Source: Lachnospiraceae bacterium
GTDB taxonomy: Bacteria; Bacillota; Clostridia; Lachnospirales; Lachnospiraceae
DNA length: 64,000 bases
Direction of reading: 5' to 3'
Assembly (NCBI GenBank): GCA_017540605.1
Contig: JAFYAS010000005.1
Coordinates: 1-64,000 of the forward strand
Part shown: positions 19,501-28,528 of the stretch, one piece after another
Layout of the letters: every line of letters starts with the position of its first letter
Position numbering within the stretch: position 1 is the stretch's first letter
The notes under the pieces: model-generated
Told to the model about the DNA's origin: nothing
The model's database searches: none
Seen by the model: the letters and a program-made list of their open reading frames with translations, nothing else
Position numbers and translations under genes: made by a program

Positions 19501-20560
19501 GCTTATCAACTATTTCAAAGCCTTCCGTCTTCGCCCTATAGGGAAATATACGATTCTCATTGAATTCATCAACTATAGTCTGAAATACATTCCGATTGGC
19601 TTCCTCGGCTTTCTTTTTTCCCTCGGCCTCGATCCAGTCCTTAATCCCGGATTTGGACGGTTCTCCGGCGTTGTTTACCCCGATATGATCAAGAATATCT
19701 ATTTCCCAATCAAGCAGTCTTGCCTTATCTCTCACTCTGTCCTCTTCATCCATACGCCATTTTCTGGGAAGCATCACACCCACAAGTGACTTGATATTAG
19801 CGATTACCCTGGCCTGAGTGGGAGCCGGACCATCAGGATTCTCATTTATATACTTTTGTTTATAAAAATCATAGACCTTGGCATCTTCCATGCCCACAGC
19901 ACCCTGATCCTCTAAAAAGTCGTTATAGCCTTCACCTTCAAGTCCGAGCATCTCAGCAAAATCGCGCATTGTGGTGCCTTTTTTCAAATAAAAGTTATTC
20001 CAAACGGTATTATCCACATTATCATCCACACCCTGACCGATAATCGTGGTCAATGTATCGATAGCGCTTATGATTATACTATTCCTGTCCTTTTGTCTGG
20101 CGAGCCAATATGCTTTTTTCAGTCTGTTGGGATCATCCTCAGGAATATCTCTACGATATTCCTTCACATCCTCCAACATCTTGAGCTTAGTTTCCATATT
20201 GATGGCAGCTAAGGTCCTATAGGTCTCGTAAACTGTATTGGAATCACCTTTAATAAACTTATTGTTAATAAAATCAGACTGAATATCTGAGGTTATTAAT
20301 TCCTCTTCATTAGTCCATTTGTCAAGCTCTCTAGCTGCTACACGATAGCATCCATACTCGAAGAGGAATCTAAGCCTGTCCTCCTGTGTATTCAAGCTCT
20401 CATATATGCCTTTAACCCTTTTGACCCTTTCCTTGGCATCTAGCTCAGAAAAGCCCTTGGGGAAATAATGACCCTTGACCTCGTTCTCGCGCTTTTTAGG
20501 TTCATTGACCTTCGGCTGTTCTTCGATTATCGCCTCGTCTTCAATATCTATCTCTTTCAT
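16574..20560 (-). CDS. Giant modular protein, module A + B (1328 residues)
   Basis: This is a near full-length paralogue of the 9390 gene. It begins MKEIDIEDEAIIEEQ, an acidic start shared with the 28529 gene (MKEIDIEDN) and in weaker form with four others. Module A shows KGTTMRDFAEMLGLEGEG and SGIKDWIEAEGKK. Module B shows FGEHTEEVE, SKHRFLEQMEDKQKFVSE, GWSPED, HRDTDEMRLLKEK, YYGINPAFVPEHC and RTMYTLDMAM. The tail is basic (RAKVKHQ). No catalytic signature can be named; the conserved positions spread through module B suggest a structured role rather than a simple coiled coil. It is the fourth gene of the operon from 24742, 33 bp after the 20594 gene. Confidence 0.85.
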   Translation of the reverse strand: MKEIDIEDEAIIEEQPKVNEPKKRENEVKGHYFPKGFSELDAKERVKRVKGIYESLNTQEDRLRFLFEYGCYRVAARELDKWTNEEELITSDIQSDFINNKFIKGDSNTVYETYRTLAAINMETKLKMLEDVKEYRRDIPEDDPNRLKKAYWLARQKDRNSIIISAIDTLTTIIGQGVDDNVDNTVWNNFYLKKGTTMRDFAEMLGLEGEGYNDFLEDQGAVGMEDAKVYDFYKQKYINENPDGPAPTQARVIANIKSLVGVMLPRKWRMDEEDRVRDKARLLDWEIDILDHIGVNNAGEPSKSGIKDWIEAEGKKKAEEANRNVFQTIVDEFNENRIFPYRAKTEGFEIVDKPVIFNCTCSKYDIATFISSCVPGIAEIFGEHTEEVEEKNREFKEKINALRSKDYYAPLDSVETLAAGGYVRELTDYIKKLRDEMPKDTYRRRTVDMFLRQVDMFANGDFEFLEKAAGDKTITDYSAGTFMSYPVPMVVDKRNPETGSPDTYKCDFDKYEEIMSKHRFLEQMEDKQKFVSEVHIPFLKAKAELKADLKVQKDFKKATYEYLKKQQKNFEELCSIKEEGEILTIQPFAGHPSAISVDWGGQRYGSTRKKRIDSQIKALEHGWSPEDMPLIETVEIIMHEIEMEKNDGNVRPEEYERIKAIHDQFKEGFIDENSDRKKLIDSLNPIYKAYKKLGRQGSEKYLTAFDKLKNNSPMVVHLDPDERMRVDIIHLLEESYEELSAQHTGSLKKHRDTDEMRLLKEKVQTTIEALKTQRNVNIAENQQFSGLLEEISNLAKTYAGEKIKSYKQKEEAKFNETRAAKEADIRAKVNATDLNANQKNRKINEDITIMDRAEREKLAKKLKDWTPSTTMGKRRYASAKSLADRALSYSKELKNLKIARERGTAVIEEVKNAGYQIKHDTEFEYFARFPYERGVDQIINYYGINPAFVPEHCRMPGDQAKMYTKENFLENVKPIDIKGISNEDFAVVAFSSVMDHEKIDVASYKKLHDYHEDFISHRDMVCCNRTMYTLDMAMKTPRANMVEKFFSFTVNSARNDAKDAIEAYQKGDMKKLTDIMVKGIKEITADALHNDTMTFPESGNFNYLAGMLKKTMDFVTRDQKLYSAVYQKLGKDAFDEVNDVLRLKGFVDEAYAAKATLEQAVRDKHHLSEEVKKNCVKAIVREHFITTFHNKVRIENVEDSPVNKQMEAETEKEYREIGKTGHTPDEIQNKMDCVKYSLRQPIPQITTRLRTDKGMKKLDDTVAKYTSKIKVNVFEKDLLKSLDDYKKAMEDNYKKERAKELQRREVESRKQAERLAKQNGGRAKVKHQ

Positions 20561-20593
20561 AAGCTTACCCCTTTCCGTCAGGCTGGTTATTTT

Positions 20594-22255
20594 CTACTTT
20601 TTATTCATTCCCTTTTTAGGGCCGTCCTTCTTCTTTGTTGCATTGGGTCCGGAGAGCTTCTTTGAAAAGCTCTTCTCTATATCCTGTGCTATGAATTTCA
20701 GATACTTTTCTTTTATATTCTCTCCTGTGAAATACTGATTAAAGAGCTTGTTAAACTGCTTGTCCTTCACAAGCTCTGAAACCAAAGATACAGCTCTGGA
20801 TTCATATTCGGTTTCGTTTCTCAAGCCCTCGAACCTATTCAGATACTTTTTCTTGGAGTTAAAATTGGAGAGAAACTCCTCTCTGTATATGATCTGGTTG
20901 AGAACCAAGGCTGCAACCTTCTCCTTTAGCTGCTTCTTCATGACGTCATCAGCCTTTTCTATATCATCATTCTTCACAAATTCCAGAATATATTGGGCGC
21001 CCTCCATAGCTATCTTACTTGTGGTTCCGAATATACCACCCTTCTTTAGGGCAAGTCTTTCCATCCTTCGAAGCTTTAACCATGCCTTACCCTCTTCGAT
21101 AGCTTTCTCACTCACTCCATTGGTGATCTCTTTCTTTTCAAGGGGAAGCTTTTGATAGACATCCCACATCTCCATCTTTTTACGAAGCTCGTTGTTCTTT
21201 TGGAATACCGTATCTCTTTCGATCTGATGCTTTATGTGGGTCTTCATACCCTCTGTTATCTTGTAGATAACCCCAATTTCTTCAGGAATATCCAAACCCT
21301 TTTCAGAATATTCCTTCATCATTCTCTCAAAGAGAAGGTCATGATTGTATTTTTCAATCTTTGTTAGCAGGGCCTGCTCTCTGTCTATAAGATGCTTTGT
21401 ATATCCATTGCCCGTTGCAAAATTGCTCTCACCTGTTATAAATCCACGCTGGAGTCTTTTGGTCTCTCTCTCAAGCTTACTCATCTCCTCAAAAACCTCT
21501 TTGAAGAATTTTTGATCCTCCGGGGTTCCGTATGACATATAATCTCCAAAAACGTCCTTGTTGACCTCTAAAAACTTCATGACAGCATCATAACCATTGT
21601 TCTTCGCAAAGAATTCCTTCATCCTTTCCTGATTGACATCAAAATCCTCATCCACTTCGATTCCCGCCATACGAAGAGCATGCTCCATGGTCTCGGCATA
21701 TTCAGCCTTGTATTCTGTCTCTTCTCTTGAAAAACGAAGAGGATCGCTCTCTGCCATGGTAATGAACTCGGGATTTTTGACAATCTCCTCAACCTCTTCC
21801 TTGTTGACATATTTGTAATTATTCTTGGCAAATATCTCCTCAACCTTTTCCTTGAAATGATCCGCACTGACAGAGAACTGTATCTCCTTTTCTTTTTCCT
21901 TTTGCTGCTGCTCATAGGTCATACGCAGATTCTCATTGAGGGCACCAAGAAGAACAGCTGACTTGAAGATATTCTCAAGCTTCTCCTTTTCTTCCTTGGT
22001 CTTTGCCTTGGCAAGCTGCTCCTCGAAGTCCTTTTTTGCAGAAGTAGTATAGCTTAACTGATTATCTACGGAACGTATCTCCTTCTTTGTATTCTCGATC
22101 TCGTAATCAAGATTAGGATCAAGTCCCGCAGCCTTTACTTCCTTTGTTCTCTCGAACTGCTTTGACTTCAGATAAATGATGCGATCCTCAAGCATCTTTA
22201 TGGTCTCTGAAAGCATCTCCATCAAGCTTTTCTTCTTGTCAATCTTGTTCCCCAT
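20594..22255 (-). CDS. Hypothetical coiled-coil protein (553 residues)
   Basis: I do not recognise this protein. It is highly charged and predicted mostly helical. The first ~120 residues (MLSETIKMLEDRIIYLKSK onward) and several Glu/Lys-rich stretches look like coiled coil. It carries none of the module signatures of its larger neighbours but ends in a similar basic tail (NATKKKDGPKKGMNKK). No signal peptide or membrane segment is seen. It is third in the five-gene operon from 24742, with 33-bp gaps on both sides. GAGGTG lies upstream of the ATG at slightly long spacing. Its position suggests it works with the giant proteins, for example as scaffold or chaperone, but that is speculation. Confidence 0.8.
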   Translation of the reverse strand: MGNKIDKKKSLMEMLSETIKMLEDRIIYLKSKQFERTKEVKAAGLDPNLDYEIENTKKEIRSVDNQLSYTTSAKKDFEEQLAKAKTKEEKEKLENIFKSAVLLGALNENLRMTYEQQQKEKEKEIQFSVSADHFKEKVEEIFAKNNYKYVNKEEVEEIVKNPEFITMAESDPLRFSREETEYKAEYAETMEHALRMAGIEVDEDFDVNQERMKEFFAKNNGYDAVMKFLEVNKDVFGDYMSYGTPEDQKFFKEVFEEMSKLERETKRLQRGFITGESNFATGNGYTKHLIDREQALLTKIEKYNHDLLFERMMKEYSEKGLDIPEEIGVIYKITEGMKTHIKHQIERDTVFQKNNELRKKMEMWDVYQKLPLEKKEITNGVSEKAIEEGKAWLKLRRMERLALKKGGIFGTTSKIAMEGAQYILEFVKNDDIEKADDVMKKQLKEKVAALVLNQIIYREEFLSNFNSKKKYLNRFEGLRNETEYESRAVSLVSELVKDKQFNKLFNQYFTGENIKEKYLKFIAQDIEKSFSKKLSGPNATKKKDGPKKGMNKK

Positions 22256-22288
22256 AACCCGGCACCTCTCATTTTTTAATACTTAAAT

Positions 22289-24742
22289 TTACAGCTTAAT
22301 ATTTTTGTTGTTCTCAACGGTCTTATTCTTGTTTACATTTGCCGCTTTATTCTCTCTTGCCAGTCTCTTTTCTCTGTCGGCAAATTTCTTGACTATATCT
22401 GTCTTTATGCTTCCGCTCTTTAGGGTATCCGTAACCTTCTTCACGGCATCATTTTTGTTTATCAGATCTCTTGAGCCTAGAACCTTTTCCTTTTTCAGAT
22501 AGCTCTCGGCTACTGTCAAAAGCTCTTCCTTCTTATCAGGCTTTGTGGCAATGGTATATCTTACCGCATCATACTTCGGATCCGAAAGCATTGACTTAAC
22601 CACTGCATCAGCGAGGTTCTTGTACATAGTATCCTTATCTGCTATAACAAGTCCGCCTTCAGGAGCGTCGTTATGATATATGACATACTCTTCAACTGAC
22701 TTGAATTTTCTCTTGGCACTAAACAGGCTCTCCTCTGCCGTATCGGCAAGTGATATCACATTCTTTTCAATGGTGTCCCAATCAGAAAACCAATTTCCCG
22801 GCTTCTTCTTCACAAGATCCTTGAAGATAGGATTCTCAGCTATACGCTTTGCCTGTTTTTCAAATTCTCCCGACATGATATCTGCTGTCAGATCCTTGAC
22901 CTTCGAATCGTTAAGCTTAGGATCATTTAGCATGGTCAGATACTTCTTTGTGAGATAATTCTTGGCTAACTGTGAAGCACTTGCATTCGCTCTGTGAGGA
23001 TCGAATCCGTTTACATTCTGAAGATCAAATGCATTTCTCTCCTTAAGTCTCACCTTGAAGAACGCTTTATCTGTGTCCAAAAGTAATTGTCTTGCATAAT
23101 CATCAGCGTAATTCTCAGGATTCTTGACATAATACTGATTTCCAAGCTCTACAATATCCTTCACTCCGTCAGCAAGCTCTTTCATAGATACATCATCAGC
23201 GATATAAACATCCTCTACCCCATTGCAGGCCTCGATCACTGCATCGCTTAATTTAGAAAACTGCTTTTTATAATGCTTAACTCGATCTACCATTTCCTGA
23301 GCTATACCGAAACGCAGCTTACCGTTGTCTGTGTGAGGTCCTCCGGTGATACCGATCTTCTCGTCCCAGTAATGGAAGGCTTTCTTTGTAACATTGTCAA
23401 GACTTCCTATGATATCTACGGGACTCTTATCTGTATTCTTTAGATCTGCTATAGCCTCCTTAAGTGCCTTTGCCATAGCCCTGTATTCCTTGGAGCCCTC
23501 AGTCTTTGTTCCTTCAAAGTTGGCCTCAGGATCATCCTGGGTGTACTGTAGCTGTGCCTTAAAGTCCTCAAGCTGTTCTATAAGAACCCTTCTATAGCCG
23601 TCAAATCTGTCAAAAGCATTCTCGGCAGCCTTTATGCTTTCATTATGCTTTCTGGCCTCCTTGGCACGCTTTAATCCTTCCTCTGATATGGTCATCTTGA
23701 AGCTGCCTGAATTAGTATCTATGGTGATACCGTGCTCTATGAGTCTTCTTTCTGTTGTATGTTGAACCCTCTGGAAATCAGCAACATCTGCTTCGTTCAA
23801 AGTGGGTAGCATCCTGGCCTGATAGGTTATATCGCTCTCACGATATTTGGGAGGAAAACGATCAATAAAATAAGTATACGCATTTAAATATATCTGACCG
23901 CCATTCAGAATATGAGCATCCATCATAAGCTCCTTCTTGTTCTCGAAGGCTTTAAACTGATCTCCATATTCCTGTTCAAAAAATGGGAAGGCATTTAGTA
24001 TCCTTGAGCTTTGAACTACCGTATGGTAAAGAAGCTCGTGACGCAATCTTTCACACTGGTCTTTATTAAGCCACTTCACAATATTCACACAGGCCTCAAC
24101 CTCCTCGGAGTCTGCACCCTTATTGACATATGTACTAAGCAGCTTTTTCGCAAAGGCGTCCATATCGTTATCACGAAGGATCTTAAGCTCTTCCTTCATC
24201 CTCTCTTTAGGACCAAGCTTTGCAAGACGCTCCTCTTCCTTTTGTTTCTCCTGCTTAAGCTTCTCAAGCTTTTCTTTGTCGCTCTTTTCCTTTGCGGCCT
24301 TCTGCTCTTTTACAATCTCTTCTTCTTCCTTCTGCCAAAACTCCTCCATGGCAGTACCCAAGGAATCCAAAAGCTCTTTTTCCTTGGGAAATTGTTCACC
24401 GATATCATAAGCCAGAACATCCACTGATGTAAGTGCTTCTGAGATAAAACTTCCCTTATCCTTGATGTTTTTCACCACGATAAATTCGCCAAATTCTACA
24501 TAGGACGGATCGCTATTGGTGATGGTATATATGGCATGAAGAGCCTTTAGCTCTACAGGATCCTCTATATTCCATCCATAGCTCTTGCCTTTTTCAGCAT
24601 ATTTCTTGAATTCAGGTGAATCATTAAATTGGTATGTATCAGCAGCAAGCTTGGTCTTTTTCTCATAGTCTTCTCTCAACTTTGCTATAGCCGCATTTTC
24701 TTTGTTCTTATCAAGTTCTTCGTTGATCTCTACTTCTTTCAT
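22289..24742 (-). CDS. Giant modular protein ending in module F (817 residues)
   Basis: Unrecognised overall. It starts MKEVEINEELDKNKEN, one of the acidic starts of the array. Residues around 140-190 are a Lys/Glu coiled-coil stretch. The middle contains RLRHELLYHTVVQSSRILNA and TGGPHTDNGKLRFG; the latter resembles TGPITDDGKLRLRYSE in the lipase-like protein at 52138. The last ~230 residues (ADIMSGEFEKQAKRIAENPI, NWFSDWDTIEKNVISLADTA, SDPKYDAVRYTIATKP) match the C-terminus of the 28529 protein and define module F. The tail is Asn/Lys-rich (NKNKTVENNKNIKL). It is the first gene of the five-gene operon, with AAGGAG before the start and a SARP-type promoter 60 bp upstream. Confidence 0.84.
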   Translation of the reverse strand: MKEVEINEELDKNKENAAIAKLREDYEKKTKLAADTYQFNDSPEFKKYAEKGKSYGWNIEDPVELKALHAIYTITNSDPSYVEFGEFIVVKNIKDKGSFISEALTSVDVLAYDIGEQFPKEKELLDSLGTAMEEFWQKEEEEIVKEQKAAKEKSDKEKLEKLKQEKQKEEERLAKLGPKERMKEELKILRDNDMDAFAKKLLSTYVNKGADSEEVEACVNIVKWLNKDQCERLRHELLYHTVVQSSRILNAFPFFEQEYGDQFKAFENKKELMMDAHILNGGQIYLNAYTYFIDRFPPKYRESDITYQARMLPTLNEADVADFQRVQHTTERRLIEHGITIDTNSGSFKMTISEEGLKRAKEARKHNESIKAAENAFDRFDGYRRVLIEQLEDFKAQLQYTQDDPEANFEGTKTEGSKEYRAMAKALKEAIADLKNTDKSPVDIIGSLDNVTKKAFHYWDEKIGITGGPHTDNGKLRFGIAQEMVDRVKHYKKQFSKLSDAVIEACNGVEDVYIADDVSMKELADGVKDIVELGNQYYVKNPENYADDYARQLLLDTDKAFFKVRLKERNAFDLQNVNGFDPHRANASASQLAKNYLTKKYLTMLNDPKLNDSKVKDLTADIMSGEFEKQAKRIAENPIFKDLVKKKPGNWFSDWDTIEKNVISLADTAEESLFSAKRKFKSVEEYVIYHNDAPEGGLVIADKDTMYKNLADAVVKSMLSDPKYDAVRYTIATKPDKKEELLTVAESYLKKEKVLGSRDLINKNDAVKKVTDTLKSGSIKTDIVKKFADREKRLARENKAANVNKNKTVENNKNIKL

Positions 24743-24802
24743 GGCTATACTCCTTATCTGGAATCGGGCATAAAAACACCCATTTGATCCGTTCTACATC
24801 AG

Positions 24803-24837
24803 ATAATACCACTCAAAGCATAACAAAAGCGCAACAA
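24803..24837 (-). promoter_or_regulatory. SARP-type promoter of the five-gene operon
   Basis: On the minus strand TTGTTGC (24831-24837) and TTGTTAT (24820-24826) have an 11-bp period, followed by 11 bp and TATTAT (24803-24808) with TGG before it. The heptamer nearest the -10 is the TTGTTAT variant, as also at 54955. Confidence 0.76.
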
Positions 24838-24897
24838 ATAAATATATAAGGATATTTTATCCTAAATCCGGCCAAAACTAAAGGCTTTTTTGCACAG

Positions 24898-24925
24898 AAA
24901 AACGGGCAGGTTTTATCCTGCCCGT
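24898..24925 (-). terminator. Terminator after the gene remnant
   Basis: A perfect 9-bp GC-rich stem, ACGGGCAGG with CCTGCCCGT and loop ATAAAA, is followed by TTTTTC on the minus strand. It closes the operon starting at 28347. Confidence 0.88.
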
Positions 24926-24930
24926 CACCC

Positions 24931-25116
24931 TTATTTGCCCAAATTGTTACCCTTTTTAGGAGCTTTTTTCTCCATTTCATTGAGAATGCGGTTATTGTAA
25001 GCCTTCTTGGCACGCTTTGCGCCATAGGTTCTCTGGAATCTGTCCTTTATGGATATGGTATTGTCAAGCTTCAACAGAAAAGCTGATTTTTCTTATACTT
25101 CTTTATCCTTTGGCAT
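24931..25116 (-). pseudogene. Remnant of a module E-type giant gene with in-frame stop
   Basis: From an ATG at 25116 with GGAGG upstream, the frame reads MPKDKEV, then TAA, then continues open for 53 codons (including DRFQRTYGAKRAKKAYNNR) to a second TAA and the terminator. The C-terminal part resembles the ends of the 41285 protein (AFTKNYGAERAADANKKK) and the 62282 protein (SFETKYGAKRALARNTQK), both module E proteins. I read this as a giant gene of that type that lost nearly all of its body by an internal deletion, keeping its start and its last ~50 codons. The stop after codon 7 means the tail is not translated from this start. It lies 18 bp downstream of the 25135 gene. Confidence 0.65.
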
Positions 25117-25134
25117 ATTGTACCTCCCGTATGA

Positions 25135-28100
25135 TCAGTGGTTTCCGCCACCCATAGCAGGTCCTTTGGGCGCTGCTTCAACCTGCTTACCCTTGTTCTT
25201 CTTTGCAGCATCTCTTTGAGACTGAAGCTCTCTGGCTTTTTTCATATCCTCATACTTCTTGGTGTTCTCAGCTATGATAGATTTAAGCTTCTCCTGGTCA
25301 TTTGCTGTGGCTGCAACAGTCTTGGGTGACATGAACTTCTTTGGATTCTCCTTCGACTTTAATGAGTTGATGAAATCCTTGTTTGTGATCATCTTGGCTG
25401 CATAATCCTCAAGAGTCATCTTCTCACCTGATTCAAAATCTCTGGGAGAATATCCTCCCGATGCACGGTACATCTGACCGAACATTGCATAAGCACAATC
25501 CTTTATATATTCCTGAGTTGTAGAATAGGTGTAGTTGATATCCACCATTCTGGCAAGTGCAGCGTCAGTCTTACTGAGGAATACATTATTGGCAACCTCA
25601 ATAGCCTTCTCCTTCATTTGCTCTTCAGTGGGAGCATTCTCTAAGGTTACCTTGCCCTCGGCAAAATTGACATTCAGCTTGGTATCCTTAAAGAGGGTGC
25701 CATCGACGATCATAGGCGCAAGGGCCTTTGACATGCTGGGACTATTATCTATGAACCTAAAGAGCTTCTGGAAGGGCATCTGACCTATTCCCGAAGGAAT
25801 AAGCTGAGTCTCCATCTGAGTCTCCTCGGGGATCCAGTCTCTAAGGGGCTTATCAACACCGGCCTTTTGAGCGGCTGCAAGATCAGCCAATGTCTTCTTG
25901 ATACACGCGGTAGTATTGGCTGTACGAGCTGCACAGGTCGAAAGACCATCCTTTGCTGTGATCATATCATACGCATTGCTCATCTGACCAGATATCGAAG
26001 TGTTTATATAGAGGAGCGGTGTATCTTTGCTTGTCCAGTAATTCTTGAACTGTTCATAGGTAGTGATCTCAGGATGCTCCTTGTTGGCAAGAGCCACGAT
26101 CTCTTCAGAGCAATTCTTCATCTCCTGCCATGCATCGAACTGATGGAAGGACATATGAAGCATCTGGCAAAAATGCTTATCCTTTAAGATGTTGGGATCA
26201 GAGAAATCCACACGCTTAGCCTCTTGCTCGATCATAGCCTCTGTAGCCTTCTGTCCTTCATATATCTGCTTGGCTATCCACTCCTGATTCTCAGGGGTCA
26301 TATTGTTCATACGCTCGATAACCTCTGCAGCGAGCTTTGCCTTCTCATCGCGAAGCTTTGAATTGTCCATAATATCCTCAAAGCTGTATTTTCCGGATGC
26401 AGCCATGGCAAAGATAGTTACGGATATACCGGCTGCTCTTTCCACAGTATATGACGAATTGACCTTTCTTGCATTTGAATCCGCATATTTCCCCACATAG
26501 AAGGGATTGTCCGGTGAATGCCAGGGATCCGTATCTTTGTAGGTCTTGTACATCTCTCCGAAGGTTTCCTTGATCTTCATCTCCTGAACCTTCTCGAAGG
26601 TGGCTTCAGCCGGCTTCATCATCATAGAAAGAGCTCCACGAAGCTCCCTTACTCCCTTCACACGTGCTCTCGCATAATCTGAATTTATGTTGGTCTTATT
26701 GTCAAGATAATTCTCGGCAAGCTTATCAACCTCTTCAACAAGATTTTTATATGAGGCATAATCCGTTGAGCTCATATACTCCTTGCCATCAGCAAGCTTC
26801 TTGGAATAATCTCTAAGCTCCTTAAGCTTGTCCATCATATTCTTGTAATTGTTGTTCTTTGAACCGCCTCTGCTATTGTTCTTCTCGATCTTTGAATAAA
26901 GCTCAGCAATATTCCCGGCATTCTTGGCAATACCTGCCGGAGACATATCTGTAAAGCCATATTTCTTGTAATTGTCGGCAAGCATATCCTCTTTAGTGTA
27001 GATACGATCTAAGAGCTTATCTTTTAGTTCCTTTATCTCATTCTTGTAGGATATCTCATGGCGCTCATTTATAGCCTTTGATTCATTGGGAAGCTTAACC
27101 TCCTCAATGCTGGTGATTCCATGTCCGGTTATATTATCAGATTCCATGATGTTGTCTAAAAGCTGATCCTTGTTCTTTGACTTCATGATCTTTTTATAGA
27201 TATCCGAATTCTTGATGGAATCAATATATAAAGCCTTCAGCTTTTCTTCTCCGTCGGGCTTTGCAAGTATGCAATCAAAATTGGAAATAGTATGCTTATC
27301 AAGTACATAAGGCATCTGTATGTGCAGGATATTGTTTACAACATCATCATCAGCAAACACCTCTCCATCCTCGAGATGTTGATTATAAATATCTATTCCA
27401 AGCTTTTGAAGGAAGGGTATTGCCATAGTATCATCTACCTTGTATCTTTCTTCCCTTAGTACATGAGACATATTGGCAATATATGCATTGAAGAGCATAT
27501 CAGTAACAAAGCTCTCTCTCTCCTGCTGCTCAAGGTTGTCAAAATTGTTGATAAGAGCCATCTTGATACTCTCTCCAAGAACCGCAGCCTCCATCTGCTT
27601 TCTGAAGGACTCGGCTCTGATGATACCGATATCATCAGCTGATTCATTCGCCTCTATGCCAAAGGCCTTTTTTTCCAGCATATTAGAACCAAGGAGATAA
27701 GCAACCTTATTAGCCTCCATTCCCACATTATTGCTCATACCCCATGAACTAACAGCCTGATCTGATTCTTTTATTGTATAGTCTGCAAGATACTGAAGAT
27801 TCTGCTTTATTCCTGAAGGATCCTTGTGCTTAATATAATTGATAATAGATTCCTTGGCTTCCTTCCTTCTCTCGATCATAACAGGAACAAAATTCACCGC
27901 ACGGGCATCAGCTGTCATGACATCATCAGTAAAGCGCATCTGATTTGCTCCGAGCATACTCTTTCCCATTGTTGATGAGGCTGACATAGCCTTATCAAGT
28001 CCCTTGGGATTCATGCAGGCACCAAGAACGATAGCTGCGATGGTGGTCTCATCCAGCTCCTTCTTGATCCTCTCTGCATATTCCTTCTTCATATCTCCGC

Positions 28101-28347
28101 TCTCAAATTCCATCTCATCGATGATCTCATCAATATCGATCTTGATATTGTCATATTCAGCTCTTTTTGCCTCATCATCGCCCTTAAGAGGGATATTAGG
28201 TAATGTGGGGTTGGGTCCATATACCCTTATATAGTCCCCATAGGGATCATTGGCCTTCGCCAAAAAATTGGTTTTCTTCTCTAAATACTCTTTTCTTGCA
28301 GCCTTCTTTTGCTCTTCAAGTCTCTTCTTTTCTTCCTTGCTTGCCAT
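25135..28347 (-). CDS. Giant modular protein, module C + D family (1070 residues)
   Basis: This is a paralogue of the 13552 and 48620 genes. A basic N-terminal coiled coil (MASKEEKKRLEEQKKAARKE) precedes the shared region with IAAIVLGACMNPKGLDKAMS. Module C has RGGSKNNNYKNMMDKL and NYLDNKTNINSDYARARVKG; module D has AAGISVTIFAMAASGKYSFE, DIMDN and QFDAWQEM. The C-terminal part shares EYIKDCAYAMFGQMYRASGG with the 13552 gene. The tail is AAPKGPAMGGGNH. No catalytic motif, signal peptide or membrane segment is seen. AGGAGG precedes the ATG. It is the first gene of a short operon followed by the remnant at 24931-25116. Confidence 0.85.
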   Translation of the reverse strand: MASKEEKKRLEEQKKAARKEYLEKKTNFLAKANDPYGDYIRVYGPNPTLPNIPLKGDDEAKRAEYDNIKIDIDEIIDEMEFESGDMKKEYAERIKKELDETTIAAIVLGACMNPKGLDKAMSASSTMGKSMLGANQMRFTDDVMTADARAVNFVPVMIERRKEAKESIINYIKHKDPSGIKQNLQYLADYTIKESDQAVSSWGMSNNVGMEANKVAYLLGSNMLEKKAFGIEANESADDIGIIRAESFRKQMEAAVLGESIKMALINNFDNLEQQERESFVTDMLFNAYIANMSHVLREERYKVDDTMAIPFLQKLGIDIYNQHLEDGEVFADDDVVNNILHIQMPYVLDKHTISNFDCILAKPDGEEKLKALYIDSIKNSDIYKKIMKSKNKDQLLDNIMESDNITGHGITSIEEVKLPNESKAINERHEISYKNEIKELKDKLLDRIYTKEDMLADNYKKYGFTDMSPAGIAKNAGNIAELYSKIEKNNSRGGSKNNNYKNMMDKLKELRDYSKKLADGKEYMSSTDYASYKNLVEEVDKLAENYLDNKTNINSDYARARVKGVRELRGALSMMMKPAEATFEKVQEMKIKETFGEMYKTYKDTDPWHSPDNPFYVGKYADSNARKVNSSYTVERAAGISVTIFAMAASGKYSFEDIMDNSKLRDEKAKLAAEVIERMNNMTPENQEWIAKQIYEGQKATEAMIEQEAKRVDFSDPNILKDKHFCQMLHMSFHQFDAWQEMKNCSEEIVALANKEHPEITTYEQFKNYWTSKDTPLLYINTSISGQMSNAYDMITAKDGLSTCAARTANTTACIKKTLADLAAAQKAGVDKPLRDWIPEETQMETQLIPSGIGQMPFQKLFRFIDNSPSMSKALAPMIVDGTLFKDTKLNVNFAEGKVTLENAPTEEQMKEKAIEVANNVFLSKTDAALARMVDINYTYSTTQEYIKDCAYAMFGQMYRASGGYSPRDFESGEKMTLEDYAAKMITNKDFINSLKSKENPKKFMSPKTVAATANDQEKLKSIIAENTKKYEDMKKARELQSQRDAAKKNKGKQVEAAPKGPAMGGGNH

Positions 28348-28413
28348 AGCTTTATCCTCCTAAATGGTCTGTTTTTTCATCGTAGTCAGGGCATACCCCT
28401 GTTATTTACCCGT

Positions 28414-28448
28414 AGTATACAACCTTGGGGGCAACAAAAGCGCAACAG
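28414..28448 (-). promoter_or_regulatory. SARP-type promoter of the 25135 gene
   Basis: On the minus strand CTGTTGC (28442-28448) and TTGTTGC (28431-28437) repeat at 11 bp, followed by 11 bp (CCCCAAGGTTG) and TATACT (28414-28419). Confidence 0.76.
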
Positions 28449-28462
28449 AGGAAAATTGATTT

Positions 28463-28515
28463 AAAAAAAGGGGGCAAACCCTCTTACAACAAGTTGTAAA
28501 GGGGTCTGACCCCGG
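28463..28515 (-). terminator. Multiple-palindrome terminator region after the 28529 gene
   Basis: On the minus strand three palindromes follow one another: GGGGTCAGACCCC (28501-28513), TTACAACTTGTTGTAA (28484-28499) and GGGTTTGCCC ending in a run of seven T. The region ends 14 bp before the SARP-type promoter of the next operon. Confidence 0.75.
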
Positions 28516-28528
28516 TTTTCGATTATTG

